Assembly: GCF_025567365.1 (NCBI RefSeq)
Contig: NZ_JAOQJG010000005.1
Location: forward strand, 1 to 64,000
Source: Anaerostipes amylophilus
Lineage (GTDB): Bacteria; Bacillota; Clostridia; Lachnospirales; Lachnospiraceae
Length of the DNA: 64,000 nt
Reading direction: 5' to 3'
Part shown: positions 1-10,332 of the stretch, one piece after another
How the letters are laid out: each line of letters opens with the position of its first letter
Numbering within the stretch: the stretch's first letter is position 1
Position numbers and translations under genes: made by a program
Notes under the pieces: generated by a model
Database searches by the model: none
Told to the model about the DNA's origin: nothing
What the model saw: the letters and a program-made list of their open reading frames with translations, nothing else

Positions 1-1477
1 CCCGGATTCCATTCCCTGTCTGTGTCCCCACAGTTCTGTTTATATGCGGTACAGGAATTTCAACCTGTTATCCATCGACTACGTCTTTCGACCTCGCCTT
101 AGGTCCCGACTTACCCAGAGCAGATCAGCTTTACTCTGGAAACCTTAGATATTCGGCCTGAAGGATTCTCACCTTCATCTCGCTACTCATTCCGGCATTC
201 TCTCTTCCTGGCAGTCCACCACTCCTTTCGGTATGGCTTCATCCCGCCAGCAATGCTCCTCTACCAATGTTTACACATTCCTAAGCTTCGGTGTCGTGTT
301 TCAGCCCCGGACATTTTCGGCGCAGGGACTCTCGACTAGTGAGCTATTACGCACTCTTTCAATGAATGGCTGCTTCTAAGCCAACGTCCTAGTTGTCTTA
401 GAATCCCCACATCCTTTTCCACTTAACACGCACTTTGGGACCTTAGCTGTAGGTCTGGGCTCTTTCCCTTTTGACCATCCAACTTATCTCGTATGGTCTG
501 ACTCCCATGAATCATCTTGATGGCATTCGGAGTTTGATATGCTTTGGTAAGCTTTGACGCCCCCTAGGCAATTCAGTGCTCTACCTCCATAAGACTCTCA
601 TGAGGCTAGCCCTAAAGCTATTTCGAGGAGAACCAGCTATCTCCGGGTTCGATTGGAATTTCTCCGCTATCCACACCTCATCCCCACCCTTTTCAACGGA
701 TGTGGGTTCGGTCCTCCACTTCCTCTTACGGAAGCTTCAACCTGGACATGGATAGGTCACCCGGTTTCGGGTCTGCACTCACTGACTTACCGCGCTCTTA
801 ACGCTTGCTTTCACTTCGGCTCCGGACCTTAAGTCCTTAACCTCGCCAGTACGCACAACTCGCCGGACCGTTCTACAAAAAGTACGCAGTCCCTCATATA
901 AAGAGGTCCCACAGCTTGTAGACACAGGGTTTCAGGTTCTCTTTCACTCCCCTCCCGGGGTACTTTTCACCTTTCCTTCACAGTACTATGCGCTATCGGT
1001 CACTAAGAAGTATTTAGCCTTACGGGGTGGTCCCCGCTCCTTCAGACAAGGTTTCTCGTGTCTCGTCCTACTCTGGATCCTGCTAGATGACTTGGGATTT
1101 CGGATACGAGGCTTTCACTCTCTCCGGCCGGACTTCCCAGTCCGTTCTCCTATCTTACGTCTCTCATGTCGCAGTCCGAACCCCGTGATGCACGCACCAC
1201 GGTTTGGGCTCCTTCCATTTCGCTCGCCGCTACTTTGGAAATCGATAAATTTTCTTTCTCTTCCTCCGGGTACTTAGATGTTTCAGTTCCCCGGGTTCCC
1301 CACATGCAGCTATGGATTCACTACATGCTGACAGAGGTTTCCTCTGCCGGGTTTCCCCATTCAGATATCTCCGGATCATTGGATATGTGCTCCTCCCCGA
1401 AGCTTTTCGCAGCTTATCACGTCTTTCATCGGCTCTTAGTGCCAAGGCATCCACCCTGCGCCCTTACTACTTTAACC
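1..1477 (-). rRNA. rrl: 23S ribosomal RNA, 5' half (cut by window start)
   Basis: The minus strand reads as the conserved 5' part of 23S rRNA. The start GGTTAAAGTAGTAAGGGCGC is followed by the GGTGGATGCCTTGGCACT block. The 5' end is placed at 1477 by comparison with known 23S starts. Only about 1.48 kb of the expected 2.9 kb is present, because the gene runs off the left edge. It is the last gene of the rRNA operon seen here, downstream of tRNA-Ile. Open reading frames across this interval are meaningless. Confidence 0.97.
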
Positions 1478-1704
1478 GTAGCAGGAACGATCGGATCACT
1501 TGATCCTCTGTTTCCTCACTGATGTATAGCGTTACATCAGCGGGCTTTGTGTTTCTTTTTCTTATCTCTATCTCGTTATTAACGATGAAATTTGAAATTT
1601 GATGTCTTGACTCATTTCCATTTCTGAAAATGAATTCTATTATTAATTCTTGTATGAAGTTTTCAAGGTACATGTTGAGAACAACAAGTTTTCATTGTTC
1701 TCGA

Positions 1705-1778
<74 letters not shown>

Positions 1779-1838
1779 ATTCGGCTTACGGTCGCTTCCA
1801 CGACCCGCTTATTCAATTCGGATGATCTCTCATCCTAG

Positions 1839-1911
1839 TGGAGAATACGAGATTCGAACTCGTGACCTCCTGCTTGCAAGGCAGGCGCTCTCCCAACTGA
1901 GCTAATCCCCC
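1839..1911 (-). tRNA. tRNA-Ala (TGC)
   Basis: A 73-nt cloverleaf on the minus strand starts GGGGGATTAGCTCAG, with anticodon loop CTTGCAA (TGC) and T-loop GAGTTCGAATCTC. The acceptor stem contains two G-U pairs. It begins only 5 nt after the end of the 5S gene, so 5S and tRNA-Ala are almost certainly cut from one precursor. Confidence 0.97.
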
Positions 1912-1916
1912 ATAGA

Positions 1917-2033
1917 TCCGGCAACCACCTATCTTCCCGGGTCGTCTCCAACCAAGTATTGTCGGCCGCGTCAGTCTTAACCAACGTGTTCGGGATGGGA
2001 ACGGGTGTTACCCCAACGCGCATCATCACCGGA
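1917..2033 (-). rRNA. rrf: 5S ribosomal RNA placed between 16S and tRNA-Ala
   Basis: The 117-nt minus-strand sequence runs from TCCGGTGATGATGCGCG to GGTGGTTGCCGGA. The ends pair as helix I (TCCGG with CCGGA), and the internal CCCATCCCGAACACG block is the 5S signature. It lies 60 nt after the 3' end of 16S and before the spacer tRNAs. The textbook bacterial position is after 23S. Whether a second 5S follows this 23S cannot be seen because the operon is truncated. Confidence 0.96.
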
Positions 2034-2089
2034 ATATTTAATTTTGAACCTTTGACAGCTCAACAATAAAACAACCTTTACTTCTTCTT

Positions 2090-3629
<1,540 letters not shown>

Positions 3630-3808
3630 ATGTTGATCCAAGTTCAAGAAGCACTAGCTTCTTTATCCTTGTTATTACTGTTCTTATAAAGAACGTTCGT
3701 TGATTTTTACTAAAATCATCTGAAAAATTCATTAGAATTTTCAAGGTTGTCTTATTGTTCAGTTGTCAAAGATCTTTTTGTGATCCGCTTCGTATAAGAA
3801 GCTTTATC

Positions 3809-3837
3809 ATTATATCACTTAGTTCTTAGCTTGTCAA
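3809..3837 (-). promoter_or_regulatory. rRNA operon promoter, proximal
   Basis: On the minus strand a perfect TTGACA (3832-3837) is separated by 17 nt from a perfect TATAAT (3809-3814), about 180 nt before the 16S 5' end. This is a consensus housekeeping promoter. It is one of a tandem pair, which is typical of rRNA operons. Confidence 0.88.
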
Positions 3838-3895
3838 GAACTTTTTTAATTTATTTTGTTGACCCGTTCTTCATAAGAACCGCAGCAACTTTTAA

Positions 3896-3924
3896 ATCAT
3901 ATCATGTTCTTTCTTGTTTGTCAA
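3896..3924 (-). promoter_or_regulatory. rRNA operon promoter, distal
   Basis: On the minus strand TTGACA (3919-3924), a 17-nt spacer and TATGAT (3896-3901) form a second near-consensus promoter 87 bp upstream of the first. Together they fill most of the 334-bp stretch between tRNA-Ser(GGA) and 16S. The rest of that stretch is AT-rich rRNA leader with no gene. Confidence 0.85.
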
Positions 3925-3963
3925 GCCTTTTTCCAAAAGTTTTTCTTGGATGAAATATCCAAC

Positions 3964-4051
3964 GGAGAAGGAGGGATTTGAACCCTCGCGCCGCTATTAA
4001 CGACCTACTCACTTTCCAGGCGAGCCCCTTCAGCCACTTGGGTACTTCTCC
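3964..4051 (-). tRNA. tRNA-Ser (GGA)
   Basis: An 88-nt class II tRNA on the minus strand starts GGAGAAGTACCCAAGTGG. Its anticodon stem-loop is CTCGC-CTGGAAA-GTGAG (anticodon GGA), with a long variable arm and the T-loop GGGTTCAAATCC. The acceptor stem GGAGAAG/CTTCTCC is perfect. It lies 34 nt downstream of the other serine tRNA and just before the rRNA promoters. Confidence 0.97.
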
Positions 4052-4085
4052 AAGGGTTGATATCATGAGTTCTATCATGATGAAC

Positions 4086-4170
4086 GGAGAGGGTGGGATT
4101 CGAACCCACGCGCCCTTGCGGACAAACGGTTTTCAAGACCGCCTCGTTATGACCACTTCGATACCTCTCC
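4086..4170 (-). tRNA. tRNA-Ser (TGA)
   Basis: An 85-nt class II tRNA on the minus strand starts GGAGAGGTATCGAAGTGG. The anticodon loop is CTTGAAA (anticodon TGA), followed by a long variable arm and the T-loop GGGTTCGAATCC. It is the first gene of a two-tRNA serine unit transcribed from the promoter at 4222-4250. Confidence 0.97.
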
Positions 4171-4221
4171 ATAACGTATTCTGTTGTTGTCGTTTTGTGT
4201 GTCTCACGCGACGACTTGTTT

Positions 4222-4250
4222 ATAATACCAAACCAGAATACATATGTCAA
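4222..4250 (-). promoter_or_regulatory. Promoter of the tRNA-Ser pair
   Basis: On the minus strand TTGACA (4245-4250), a 17-nt spacer and TATTAT (4222-4227) lie 52 nt before tRNA-Ser(TGA). The -35 box is only about 20 nt past the ispD stop codon, and no clear terminator separates the two. Read-through from the ispD operon into the tRNA unit is therefore possible. Confidence 0.85.
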
Positions 4251-4269
4251 CACTTTTTTCAAAGTTTTT

Positions 4270-5058
4270 TTATTTTTTTTGTTTTTTCTCTTTAAACCGC
4301 TTTTTATAGGCCTTCATTTGCATATAGATCAGCTTATCATGAAGTATATGAAGCTTATGGAATATCTTTCTTACACGCACCAGGTTCGTTGCCAACCTTA
4401 CATCTTCCGGCGTTGTAACTTTAATATTATCGTAACCACCTTCAAATAACTTCACTGGAACATTTCCATACGTTTCTACTACCATTGCATCATCTGTTGC
4501 TTTTCCATCATCGTTTTCCATCATTTTCTCATACGACTTTTTTACGAGTTCAAATTCAAAACACTGTGGTGTCTGAACCTGCCACAATGTTTTCCTCTCT
4601 GGTGTGCGCACTGCATAGTTTTCTTCATCAACGACTTTTATTGTGTCTTTTGATGGCATACCAACTACACACGCCCGGTATTTTTTTACATAGTATATAC
4701 ATTTTTGTACCAGCTCTGCATTGATCATTGGACGCGCCCCATCATGGATCAATACATAATCTGCATCTTCAATTGCTTCAAGTCCAAAATAAACGGAGGC
4801 ATATCGTTCCCATCCACCCGGCACGATCTTTGTCACCTTATTGAAATGATAACGATCCACAATATATTCTTTACAATAGTCTATCTCGTCCTCTCCTGTA
4901 ACAAGAATAACTTCATCTACAGTGCTCTCTTCAAAAGCCTTCAGAGCATAATACACCAAAGGCCTTGATTTGATCAGCATATATTGTTTGGGAATTCCAC
5001 TCCCCATTCTTTTTCCTTCTCCTGCCGCTAAAACAATTGCCGCAATTTTTTCTTCCAT
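4270..5058 (-). CDS. ispD: 2-C-methyl-D-erythritol 4-phosphate cytidylyltransferase
   Basis: IspD transfers CMP from CTP to 2-C-methyl-D-erythritol 4-phosphate in the cytosolic non-mevalonate isoprenoid pathway. The 262-residue protein begins with the nucleotide-binding stretch LAAGEGKRMGSGIPKQY (residues 10-26) and carries HDGARP at 105-110, both diagnostic for IspD. The last 25 residues are a lysine-rich tail beyond the usual length of about 230. The start ATG follows GGGGTAATAC. It is the last gene of the t6A operon, 3 nt after the tsaD stop, and adjoins the tRNA-Ser promoter. Confusion with TarI-type cytidylyltransferases is possible but less likely. Confidence 0.9.
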   Translation of the reverse strand: MEEKIAAIVLAAGEGKRMGSGIPKQYMLIKSRPLVYYALKAFEESTVDEVILVTGEDEIDYCKEYIVDRYHFNKVTKIVPGGWERYASVYFGLEAIEDADYVLIHDGARPMINAELVQKCIYYVKKYRACVVGMPSKDTIKVVDEENYAVRTPERKTLWQVQTPQCFEFELVKKSYEKMMENDDGKATDDAMVVETYGNVPVKLFEGGYDNIKVTTPEDVRLATNLVRVRKIFHKLHILHDKLIYMQMKAYKKRFKEKKQKK

Positions 5059-5061
5059 GTA

Positions 5062-6090
5062 TTACCCCTGTCTGGTACCGATCTTTAATCCTGGCACCGC
5101 ATTTAAATCCAAACCACTTCTCACACCATTCATATAATCATAATATCCACATACACCGATCATCGCTGCATTGTCTGTACAAAAGATTGGTGATGGATAA
5201 TAAAATTCAATTCCAGCCACTTTACAACGTTCAATCATTTTGGCACGAAATGCACCATTAGACGCAACTCCACCCGCAATCGCAAGTTTCTTATACCCAA
5301 GTTCTTTTGCCGCTTCAACTCCATGAGAACTTAACACATCTACAACAGCCTCCTGAAAAGATGCTGCTACATCTGCACGGTTTACTTCCTCGCCTTTCAT
5401 TTCACATTTATTCAAATAATTCAATACAGATGATTTTAATCCACTAAAACTAAAATCCATTTTAGAATCACTTACCTTAGCTCTAGGAAATGCAATTGCA
5501 TCTTTATTTCCTTCTCTTGCCAAAGCTTCAATCTTTGGTCCTCCTGGATATCCCAGGCCAATAGCTCGTGCTACTTTATCAAATGCTTCCCCTGCAGCAT
5601 CATCTCTTGTGCATCCAATTATCTCATATTTGCCATAATCTTTGACATCTACAAGATGTGTATGTCCTCCTGATACAACTAAACATAAAAATGGTGGCTC
5701 TAAATCTGGATGTTCTATATAGTTAGCGCAAATATGCCCCTCGATATGATGTACCCCTACTAATGGCTTATTTTTAGCAAATGCTAATGCTTTTGCTTCT
5801 GCTACCCCTACCAAAAGTGCACCAACAAGACCCGGTCCATATGTGACCGCGATCGCATCAATACTGTCTAATGTCTCTCCTGCTTCTTTTAAGGCTTCTC
5901 TTACTACAAAGTTCACTTTCTCCACATGTTTTCTTGAGGCAATCTCTGGGACAACTCCTCCATATAATTTATGCAATTCAATCTGAGATGAAATAATATT
6001 GGATCTTACACATCTTCCATTCTCAACAACTGCTGCTGCTGTCTCATCGCAGGAAGATTCGATTGCCAGAATCTTAATCTTATCACTCAT
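5062..6090 (-). CDS. tsaD: tRNA N6-threonylcarbamoyladenosine transferase TsaD
   Basis: TsaD transfers the threonylcarbamoyl group from TC-AMP to A37 of ANN-decoding tRNAs, working with TsaB and TsaE. The 342-residue protein has the ASKHA fold signatures IESSCDETAAAVV near the N-terminus, the metal-binding histidines in HHIEGH near residue 115, and GGHTHL and AGGVASN further on. A ribosome binding site AGGAGAATACG precedes the ATG. It belongs to the same operon as tsaE and tsaB, so the three t6A partners are co-transcribed. Confidence 0.96.
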   Translation of the reverse strand: MSDKIKILAIESSCDETAAAVVENGRCVRSNIISSQIELHKLYGGVVPEIASRKHVEKVNFVVREALKEAGETLDSIDAIAVTYGPGLVGALLVGVAEAKALAFAKNKPLVGVHHIEGHICANYIEHPDLEPPFLCLVVSGGHTHLVDVKDYGKYEIIGCTRDDAAGEAFDKVARAIGLGYPGGPKIEALAREGNKDAIAFPRAKVSDSKMDFSFSGLKSSVLNYLNKCEMKGEEVNRADVAASFQEAVVDVLSSHGVEAAKELGYKKLAIAGGVASNGAFRAKMIERCKVAGIEFYYPSPIFCTDNAAMIGVCGYYDYMNGVRSGLDLNAVPGLKIGTRQG

Positions 6091-6099
6091 CGTATTCTC

Positions 6100-7014
6100 C
6101 TATTCTTCCTGAAAATCTAATGTTATTGTCTTACCATCTTTTCCAGCCTTGGCTCTTGGGAAAATAGATTTTACTTTCCCCATAAACTCTTCAGCGCGAA
6201 CCAATGACGGACTGTAATGTGTCAACCACATTTGTTTTACGTCAGCATCTTTTGCAAGGTGTGCCGCTTCGTAAAATGTCATGTGCTTATATTCTCTTGC
6301 TTTCTTTTCTTTTCCTTCTTCTCCGTACATTCCTTCACATATAAATAAATCTGCATTCTTCGCATGCTCTGAAATTGCCGGAACAGGCCTTGTATCTGTA
6401 CAATATGTCAATTTAATGCCTGGTCTTGGTTCCCCAAGGATCATATTACTTGTTAATACACGCCCATCTTCACTTTCCACAGTTTCTCCCTTCTGGAGTC
6501 TGTTCCAGTATTTCATCGGTATTTCATTTTCCTTCGCTTTGACAGGATCAAATTTTCCTGCTCTTGGAATTATCACATTGTATCCATAGCATGGTACATT
6601 GTGTTTTACATGAAAGGCTTCTATCTTATAGCCATCCATCTGTATTACATGCTCTTTTTCATTTAATTCATAAAACTCAATTGGAAATGGAAGTTCTGGT
6701 GCGATCACTCGCAATGAATTTACAACCTTCTCCACACCCCTTGGTCCTATGATCAAAAGCGGTTCTGTCCGCTCTGCATTGCCAAGAGTCAGTAAAAGCC
6801 CTGGCAGACCACTAACATGATCTGCATGAAAATGTGTAAAGCATATTGCATCTAACGGCTTTACACTCCACCCACGCTCTTTGATCGCTACCTGTGTTCC
6901 TTCTCCGCAGTCAATGAGCAGACTGTGCCCATTAAATCTTGTCATACATGCGGTTAATCTTCTGTATGGGAGCGGCATCATTCCACCAGTTCCCAGTAAA
7001 CATATATCTAACAT
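6100..7014 (-). CDS. rnz: Ribonuclease Z
   Basis: RNase Z is a zinc-dependent endonuclease that trims the 3' trailer of tRNA precursors. The 304-residue protein has the metallo-beta-lactamase motif THFHADH at 60-66, an N-terminal LGTGG, and a C-terminal LTHYSPS with a metal-binding histidine. Length is normal for the short bacterial form. The tRNAs in this window lack encoded CCA, which fits a need for RNase Z processing. It sits between rimI and tsaD, with AAGGTGATTT before its ATG. Confidence 0.93.
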   Translation of the reverse strand: MLDICLLGTGGMMPLPYRRLTACMTRFNGHSLLIDCGEGTQVAIKERGWSVKPLDAICFTHFHADHVSGLPGLLLTLGNAERTEPLLIIGPRGVEKVVNSLRVIAPELPFPIEFYELNEKEHVIQMDGYKIEAFHVKHNVPCYGYNVIIPRAGKFDPVKAKENEIPMKYWNRLQKGETVESEDGRVLTSNMILGEPRPGIKLTYCTDTRPVPAISEHAKNADLFICEGMYGEEGKEKKAREYKHMTFYEAAHLAKDADVKQMWLTHYSPSLVRAEEFMGKVKSIFPRAKAGKDGKTITLDFQEE

Positions 7015-7024
7015 AAATCACCTT

Positions 7025-7219
7025 TTATGATAATATCTCATTTTTTTCAGTTACTCTCGGTGGTATTTCAAACTGTTTTACGATACGATCATAGCATTTC
7101 TCACAAATCCTAAATTCATGAATCTGTGTATCCTTATCAGAGAAATATCCCCATTCTTTTTTGATTTCTATATAATCTGATTTATCTTTCAATAACTGTC
7201 CACATACATTACACTTCAT
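7025..7219 (-). CDS. Internal in-frame start for a small zinc-ribbon-like protein
   Basis: Within the rimI frame an ATG at 7219 is preceded by AAGGAGGAG at an ideal distance. Translation from there would give a 64-residue protein starting MKCNVCGQLLK. It has CxxC at residues 3-6 and 39-42, consistent with zinc binding, and an aromatic stretch KKEWGYFSDKD. No function is assigned. Inference: this was, or still is, an independent small gene that became fused in frame to rimI, and it may be made both fused and free. Confidence 0.45.
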   Translation of the reverse strand: MKCNVCGQLLKDKSDYIEIKKEWGYFSDKDTQIHEFRICEKCYDRIVKQFEIPPRVTEKNEILS

Positions 7220-7759
7220 CTCATTCTCCTCCTTATGTTCTTCATTATAAGAAGTCGTATCTGAAGAATCCAGTGGTAATGATTGGTTATTCACTGAAGC
7301 ATCGCAGAACATTAGCACAGCATCCTCAATCGGATCTTTGTAATATTTAGCTCTGCGGCCATATTCTTCAAATCCATTTTTTAAATAAAACTGATAGGCT
7401 GCCTCATTTGATTCTCTTACTTCCAGATAAATCGTTTCTACCCCAAGTTTCTGATATCTTCGTTCAAATTCTTGAAACAAAAGGGTTCCGATTCCCATTT
7501 TCCTTATAAATGGGACAATTGCAATTCTATGTATCTCTGCCTGATCAAGAACATGTTCAGCAATAATATATCCACTGATACGATTCCTGTCTCTCCATAC
7601 ATAAATATCACTTGTTTTTCTGTAATAAAAAGATTCTATACTTTCAAGACTCCATGGTCTGCTAAATGAAAGTCTCTCAATCTCTGCTACCATCTTAAGT
7701 TCTTCTGGAAGAGCTTTCCTTACATGCCATTCTCTTGCTGATGCACTATTTTTGTCCAT
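7025..7759 (-). CDS. rimI: RimI-type protein N-acetyltransferase with a C-terminal zinc-binding extension
   Basis: Residues 1 to about 155 form a GNAT domain resembling RimI, which acetylates the N-terminus of ribosomal protein S18. Visible are the acetyl-CoA loop region IRKMGIGTLLFQEF and the C-terminal YQFYLKNGFEEYGRR. The usual RimI is about 150 residues. Here a polar linker leads without a stop into a 64-residue module with two cysteine pairs (CNVC and CEKC), likely a zinc ribbon. That module has its own ATG and Shine-Dalgarno (see the entry at 7025-7219). The start overlaps the tsaB end by 14 nt. Position between tsaB and tsaD is a common home for rimI. Confidence 0.88.
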   Translation of the reverse strand: MDKNSASAREWHVRKALPEELKMVAEIERLSFSRPWSLESIESFYYRKTSDIYVWRDRNRISGYIIAEHVLDQAEIHRIAIVPFIRKMGIGTLLFQEFERRYQKLGVETIYLEVRESNEAAYQFYLKNGFEEYGRRAKYYKDPIEDAVLMFCDASVNNQSLPLDSSDTTSYNEEHKEENEMKCNVCGQLLKDKSDYIEIKKEWGYFSDKDTQIHEFRICEKCYDRIVKQFEIPPRVTEKNEILS

Positions 7760-8456
7760 GAAGCCGCTCTTCTCTCTCTCGTTCTGCCTGAGATTTTCTT
7801 AAATAATCTGGTACAAATTCATCTGCACTTTCATAAATTCCCTGTGCAAAGTAAACCTGTGCCAGTGCACCGACTGCGGCCGCTCTCTGACGGTTTGCAT
7901 GTGCTGGTGCAAAAATGGCTGATTCTCCCATCTTCTCCATGATCTCATCATGATATACCGGCACACCATCTCCTAAGAAAATAACCGGTTCATTATATTT
8001 CCTCAACTGATCAAGAGTATCCTCTACGCTTTGTGCACATTGTTCTTTTAACACTTTCATTTCACCGCCTTCGAAGCGGTAAAATCCTGTATATACTTGT
8101 TTCCTTCTGGCATCCATCATCGGACAGATGATCTTAGATGTTCCAAATAATTGATATGCCAGTCCATCAACTGTTGGAACCGGTACGATTGGCTTATTAA
8201 GTGCCAGTCCAAGTCCTTTCGCCGTTGCTGCCCCAATACGAAGCCCTGTAAATGAACCAGGCCCCTTGGCAACTGCAATTGCATCTATATCTTCCATCTC
8301 AAATGAAGTTCTTTTGATCACTTCATTTAACATTGGAAGCAATGTCTGAGAGTGTGTTAATTTGTTCCCAGTCGTATATTCCGCGATCAGGCGGTCATCC
8401 TCGATCAGTGCCACAGAAGCTACCAGCCCTGAACTATCCAGTACTAATAATTTCAT
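7746..8456 (-). CDS. tsaB: tRNA threonylcarbamoyladenosine biosynthesis protein TsaB
   Basis: TsaB is the non-catalytic ASKHA-fold partner that holds TsaD and TsaE together in t6A synthesis. The 236-residue protein opens MKLLVLDSSG and contains AKGPGSFTGLRIG near residues 64-76, the hallmark of the family. The ATG directly follows the tsaE stop codon (TAG-ATG), with GGAGGAACAATAG as ribosome binding site. The 3' end overlaps rimI by 14 nt, so translation is likely coupled. Confidence 0.94.
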   Translation of the reverse strand: MKLLVLDSSGLVASVALIEDDRLIAEYTTGNKLTHSQTLLPMLNEVIKRTSFEMEDIDAIAVAKGPGSFTGLRIGAATAKGLGLALNKPIVPVPTVDGLAYQLFGTSKIICPMMDARRKQVYTGFYRFEGGEMKVLKEQCAQSVEDTLDQLRKYNEPVIFLGDGVPVYHDEIMEKMGESAIFAPAHANRQRAAAVGALAQVYFAQGIYESADEFVPDYLRKSQAEREREERLHGQK

Positions 8457-8882
8457 CTATTGTTCCTCCATCTCAATTTCTCGATAATCAAATCCTTTTT
8501 CTAAATCTTTGCGGATCGTAATCTTCTGATAATGATCTGGCAGAATCTCTTCAATCAGATTCGCCCATTCGATCAGACAGACTCCTTCTCCATAAACGTA
8601 ATCTTCATATCCGATCTCATCCATCTCCTCAATATCACCAATCCGGTAAACATCAAAATGGTATAATGGAAGTCTTCCTTCCTCATATTCTCTTACGATC
8701 GTAAATGTCGGACTCTGAATTGGTTCTGTGATTCCTAAACCATCTGCCAGACCTTTTGTAAATACTGTCTTTCCTACTCCAAGATTTCCATATAAACAGA
8801 TGACCTGCCCAGGAACTGCTTCCTGTCCGATCTTCTTCCCAATCTCATAAGTATCTTCTGCACAAAAACTTTGTACGATCAT
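8457..8882 (-). CDS. tsaE: tRNA threonylcarbamoyladenosine biosynthesis ATPase TsaE
   Basis: TsaE is the small P-loop ATPase of the t6A machinery. The Walker A GNLGVGKT lies near residue 32, followed by SPTFTIVREY and the Walker B-like HFDVYRI. An in-frame ATG 36 nt further upstream would overlap the preceding gene. The ATG at 8882 has AGAAGGAGA at a good distance and gives a normal length of 141 residues starting MIVQSF, so it is preferred. Confidence 0.92.
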   Translation of the reverse strand: MIVQSFCAEDTYEIGKKIGQEAVPGQVICLYGNLGVGKTVFTKGLADGLGITEPIQSPTFTIVREYEEGRLPLYHFDVYRIGDIEEMDEIGYEDYVYGEGVCLIEWANLIEEILPDHYQKITIRKDLEKGFDYREIEMEEQ

Positions 8883-8898
8883 CTTATAATTTCTCCTT

Positions 8899-9477
8899 CT
8901 ATTTTTCTGTTTTTTCATCCTGTTCTTTATTTTCTTCTTTCACAGGCACTTTTGAATATTTTGAAATATCCTGTCCATCAGATGCCTTCGGAGTTCTTCT
9001 TGCTGCTTTCATATGTTCTTTCATATATGACAGCATCTTGTCTTTATCTTCTCCAAGCGCATAATCTGGAAATACAAAGGCCTGTTTTCTTCCTGTATAT
9101 AAAATATTCAATCCAATAACATGTGAAATCTTTAAGACTCTTGCCCATTCAATCGTTGCGCTGTCTTCTCCAAGTTCTACAAAAATACCATCTTCATTCA
9201 ATGTATAATATGTCTTCATTTTATACACAGGATTCTCAATCGCCTGCTTCTTAGCCTTTACATATAACATCAGCGGATTGACTACAACAAATAATACGAT
9301 CAAAACAATTCCAAATATCATATTAGACTGTCCATCTGCTGCACCCATTCCTGTAACACACATGTATACTCCCACTGCGACCATAGCAATTGTCAGAATC
9401 AGCTGAAGCCCTGAATATGTGTATGCTAATGAAAATTTAAATATATCATTTGCCTTCAATTGTGTATAAAATTTCAT
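8899..9477 (-). CDS. YcxB-like membrane protein of unknown function
   Basis: The 192-residue protein has two hydrophobic segments (about residues 22-45 and 53-75) separated by a short hydrophilic turn, then a soluble domain. The region YTLNEDGIFVELGEDSATIEWARV resembles the YcxB-type C-terminal domain. The tail from about residue 155 is highly charged and probably disordered. It is the first gene of the operon leading into tsaE, with AAAAGGAGAATCAAT before the ATG and a promoter at 9508-9536. The function is unknown and the family assignment is tentative. Confidence 0.75.
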   Translation of the reverse strand: MKFYTQLKANDIFKFSLAYTYSGLQLILTIAMVAVGVYMCVTGMGAADGQSNMIFGIVLIVLFVVVNPLMLYVKAKKQAIENPVYKMKTYYTLNEDGIFVELGEDSATIEWARVLKISHVIGLNILYTGRKQAFVFPDYALGEDKDKMLSYMKEHMKAARRTPKASDGQDISKYSKVPVKEENKEQDEKTEK

Positions 9478-9507
9478 ATTGATTCTCCTTTTCTTTGTTA
9501 ATCAAAT

Positions 9508-9536
9508 ATTATACCATAATCCGGGTATAAAACCAA
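9508..9536 (-). promoter_or_regulatory. Promoter of the ycxB-like/tsaEB/rimI/rnz/tsaD/ispD operon
   Basis: On the minus strand TTGGTT (9531-9536), a 17-nt spacer and TATAAT (9508-9513) lie about 30 nt before the YcxB-like start codon. Gene spacings downstream are from -14 to +16 nt as far as ispD, so one transcript of about 5.2 kb is expected. Confidence 0.65.
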
Positions 9537-9553
9537 TGATTTTACAAATACTA
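9524..9553 (+). promoter_or_regulatory. Possible sporulation-sigma promoter of spoVT
   Basis: GGTATA (9524-9529) and ATACTA (9548-9553) are separated by 18 nt. This resembles the SigG-type -35/-10 pattern known upstream of spoVT in Bacillus subtilis. The match is short and was made by eye. Confidence 0.3.
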
Positions 9554-9594
9554 CAGACATACAAGAAAAATCAACCTATGGAGGATCATAAAAA

Positions 9595-10137
9595 ATGAAA
9601 GCTACAGGTATTATACGAAGAATCGATGACCTTGGCCGGATCGTTATACCGAAAGAAATACGAAAAACCATGCATATCAGAGAAAGTAATCCTTTAGAAA
9701 TATTTACAGAAAAAGATGGAAGTATCATCTTAAAAAAATACTCTCCAATCGGAGAAATGGGCAGCAATGCCCAGCAATGTGCTGAATCTATCGCATCACA
9801 GCTTCCTCATACAGTCTGCATTTGTGACCAGGATTCTGTAATCGCTGCTGCAGGCCCTAATGCTAAAAAGCTACTTGGAAAATTATTACATGAAAAATCA
9901 GAAGAAGCACTGTCGGAACGTAAAAATTTACTTATGCATCGTGAAAGCAAAAACTTTTTTCCTTTTATATCAGACTTTCCTGAAGTTTTCCAATATGTAT
10001 GTCTAGCTACGATCATATCGGAAGGAGATGCTGTTGGATTTGTTTGTATCCTCTCGATTGATGAGAAACTTACAGAACAGGAATTGATGGTGGCACGGGT
10101 TGGAGCTGGATTTCTTGGAAAACAGTTGGAAAATTAA
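9595..10137 (+). CDS. spoVT: Stage V sporulation protein T (transcriptional regulator)
   Basis: SpoVT is a forespore-expressed regulator of spore maturation. The 180-residue protein starts with an AbrB-type swapped-hairpin DNA-binding domain (KATGIIRRIDDLGRIVIPKE, residues 2-21, through about 50). A GAF-like domain follows to the C-terminus. Length matches the family. GGAGGATCATAAAAA precedes the ATG. It is divergent from the t6A operon and convergent with nrdG. Its stop codon TAA touches the left end of the mosaic repeat at 10137. Its presence, together with the ger operon, indicates a spore-former. Confidence 0.95.
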   Translation: MKATGIIRRIDDLGRIVIPKEIRKTMHIRESNPLEIFTEKDGSIILKKYSPIGEMGSNAQQCAESIASQLPHTVCICDQDSVIAAAGPNAKKLLGKLLHEKSEEALSERKNLLMHRESKNFFPFISDFPEVFQYVCLATIISEGDAVGFVCILSIDEKLTEQELMVARVGAGFLGKQLEN

Positions 10138-10180
10138 ATTGTGATTTGTAGGTAGTTTGATAAGCTGAAGTTATTGGTGG

Positions 10181-10332
10181 AATATTATAAAAAGGGTTAT
10201 ATGTCTGTGACGCGCTCTCGCTCGACTCACACGTAGTGGACACTAAATTCGACAGCGATGATAAATCATCACTGCTCATTAAGTGCCAACGTGTTCCTAC
10301 GGTCGCCGACATATAACCCTTTTTATAATATT
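10181..10332. repeat. Type-A palindrome (copy 1)
   Basis: Perfect 25-bp arms at 10181-10205 and 10308-10332 contain GGGTTATATGTC/GACATATAACCC followed by TTTTTATAATATT. Read from either strand, this gives a GC-containing stem and a T-run, as in an intrinsic terminator. The roughly 100-nt loop has its own smaller inverted repeats. Related palindromes occur at 20023-20098 and 35062-35214. Confidence 0.8.
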
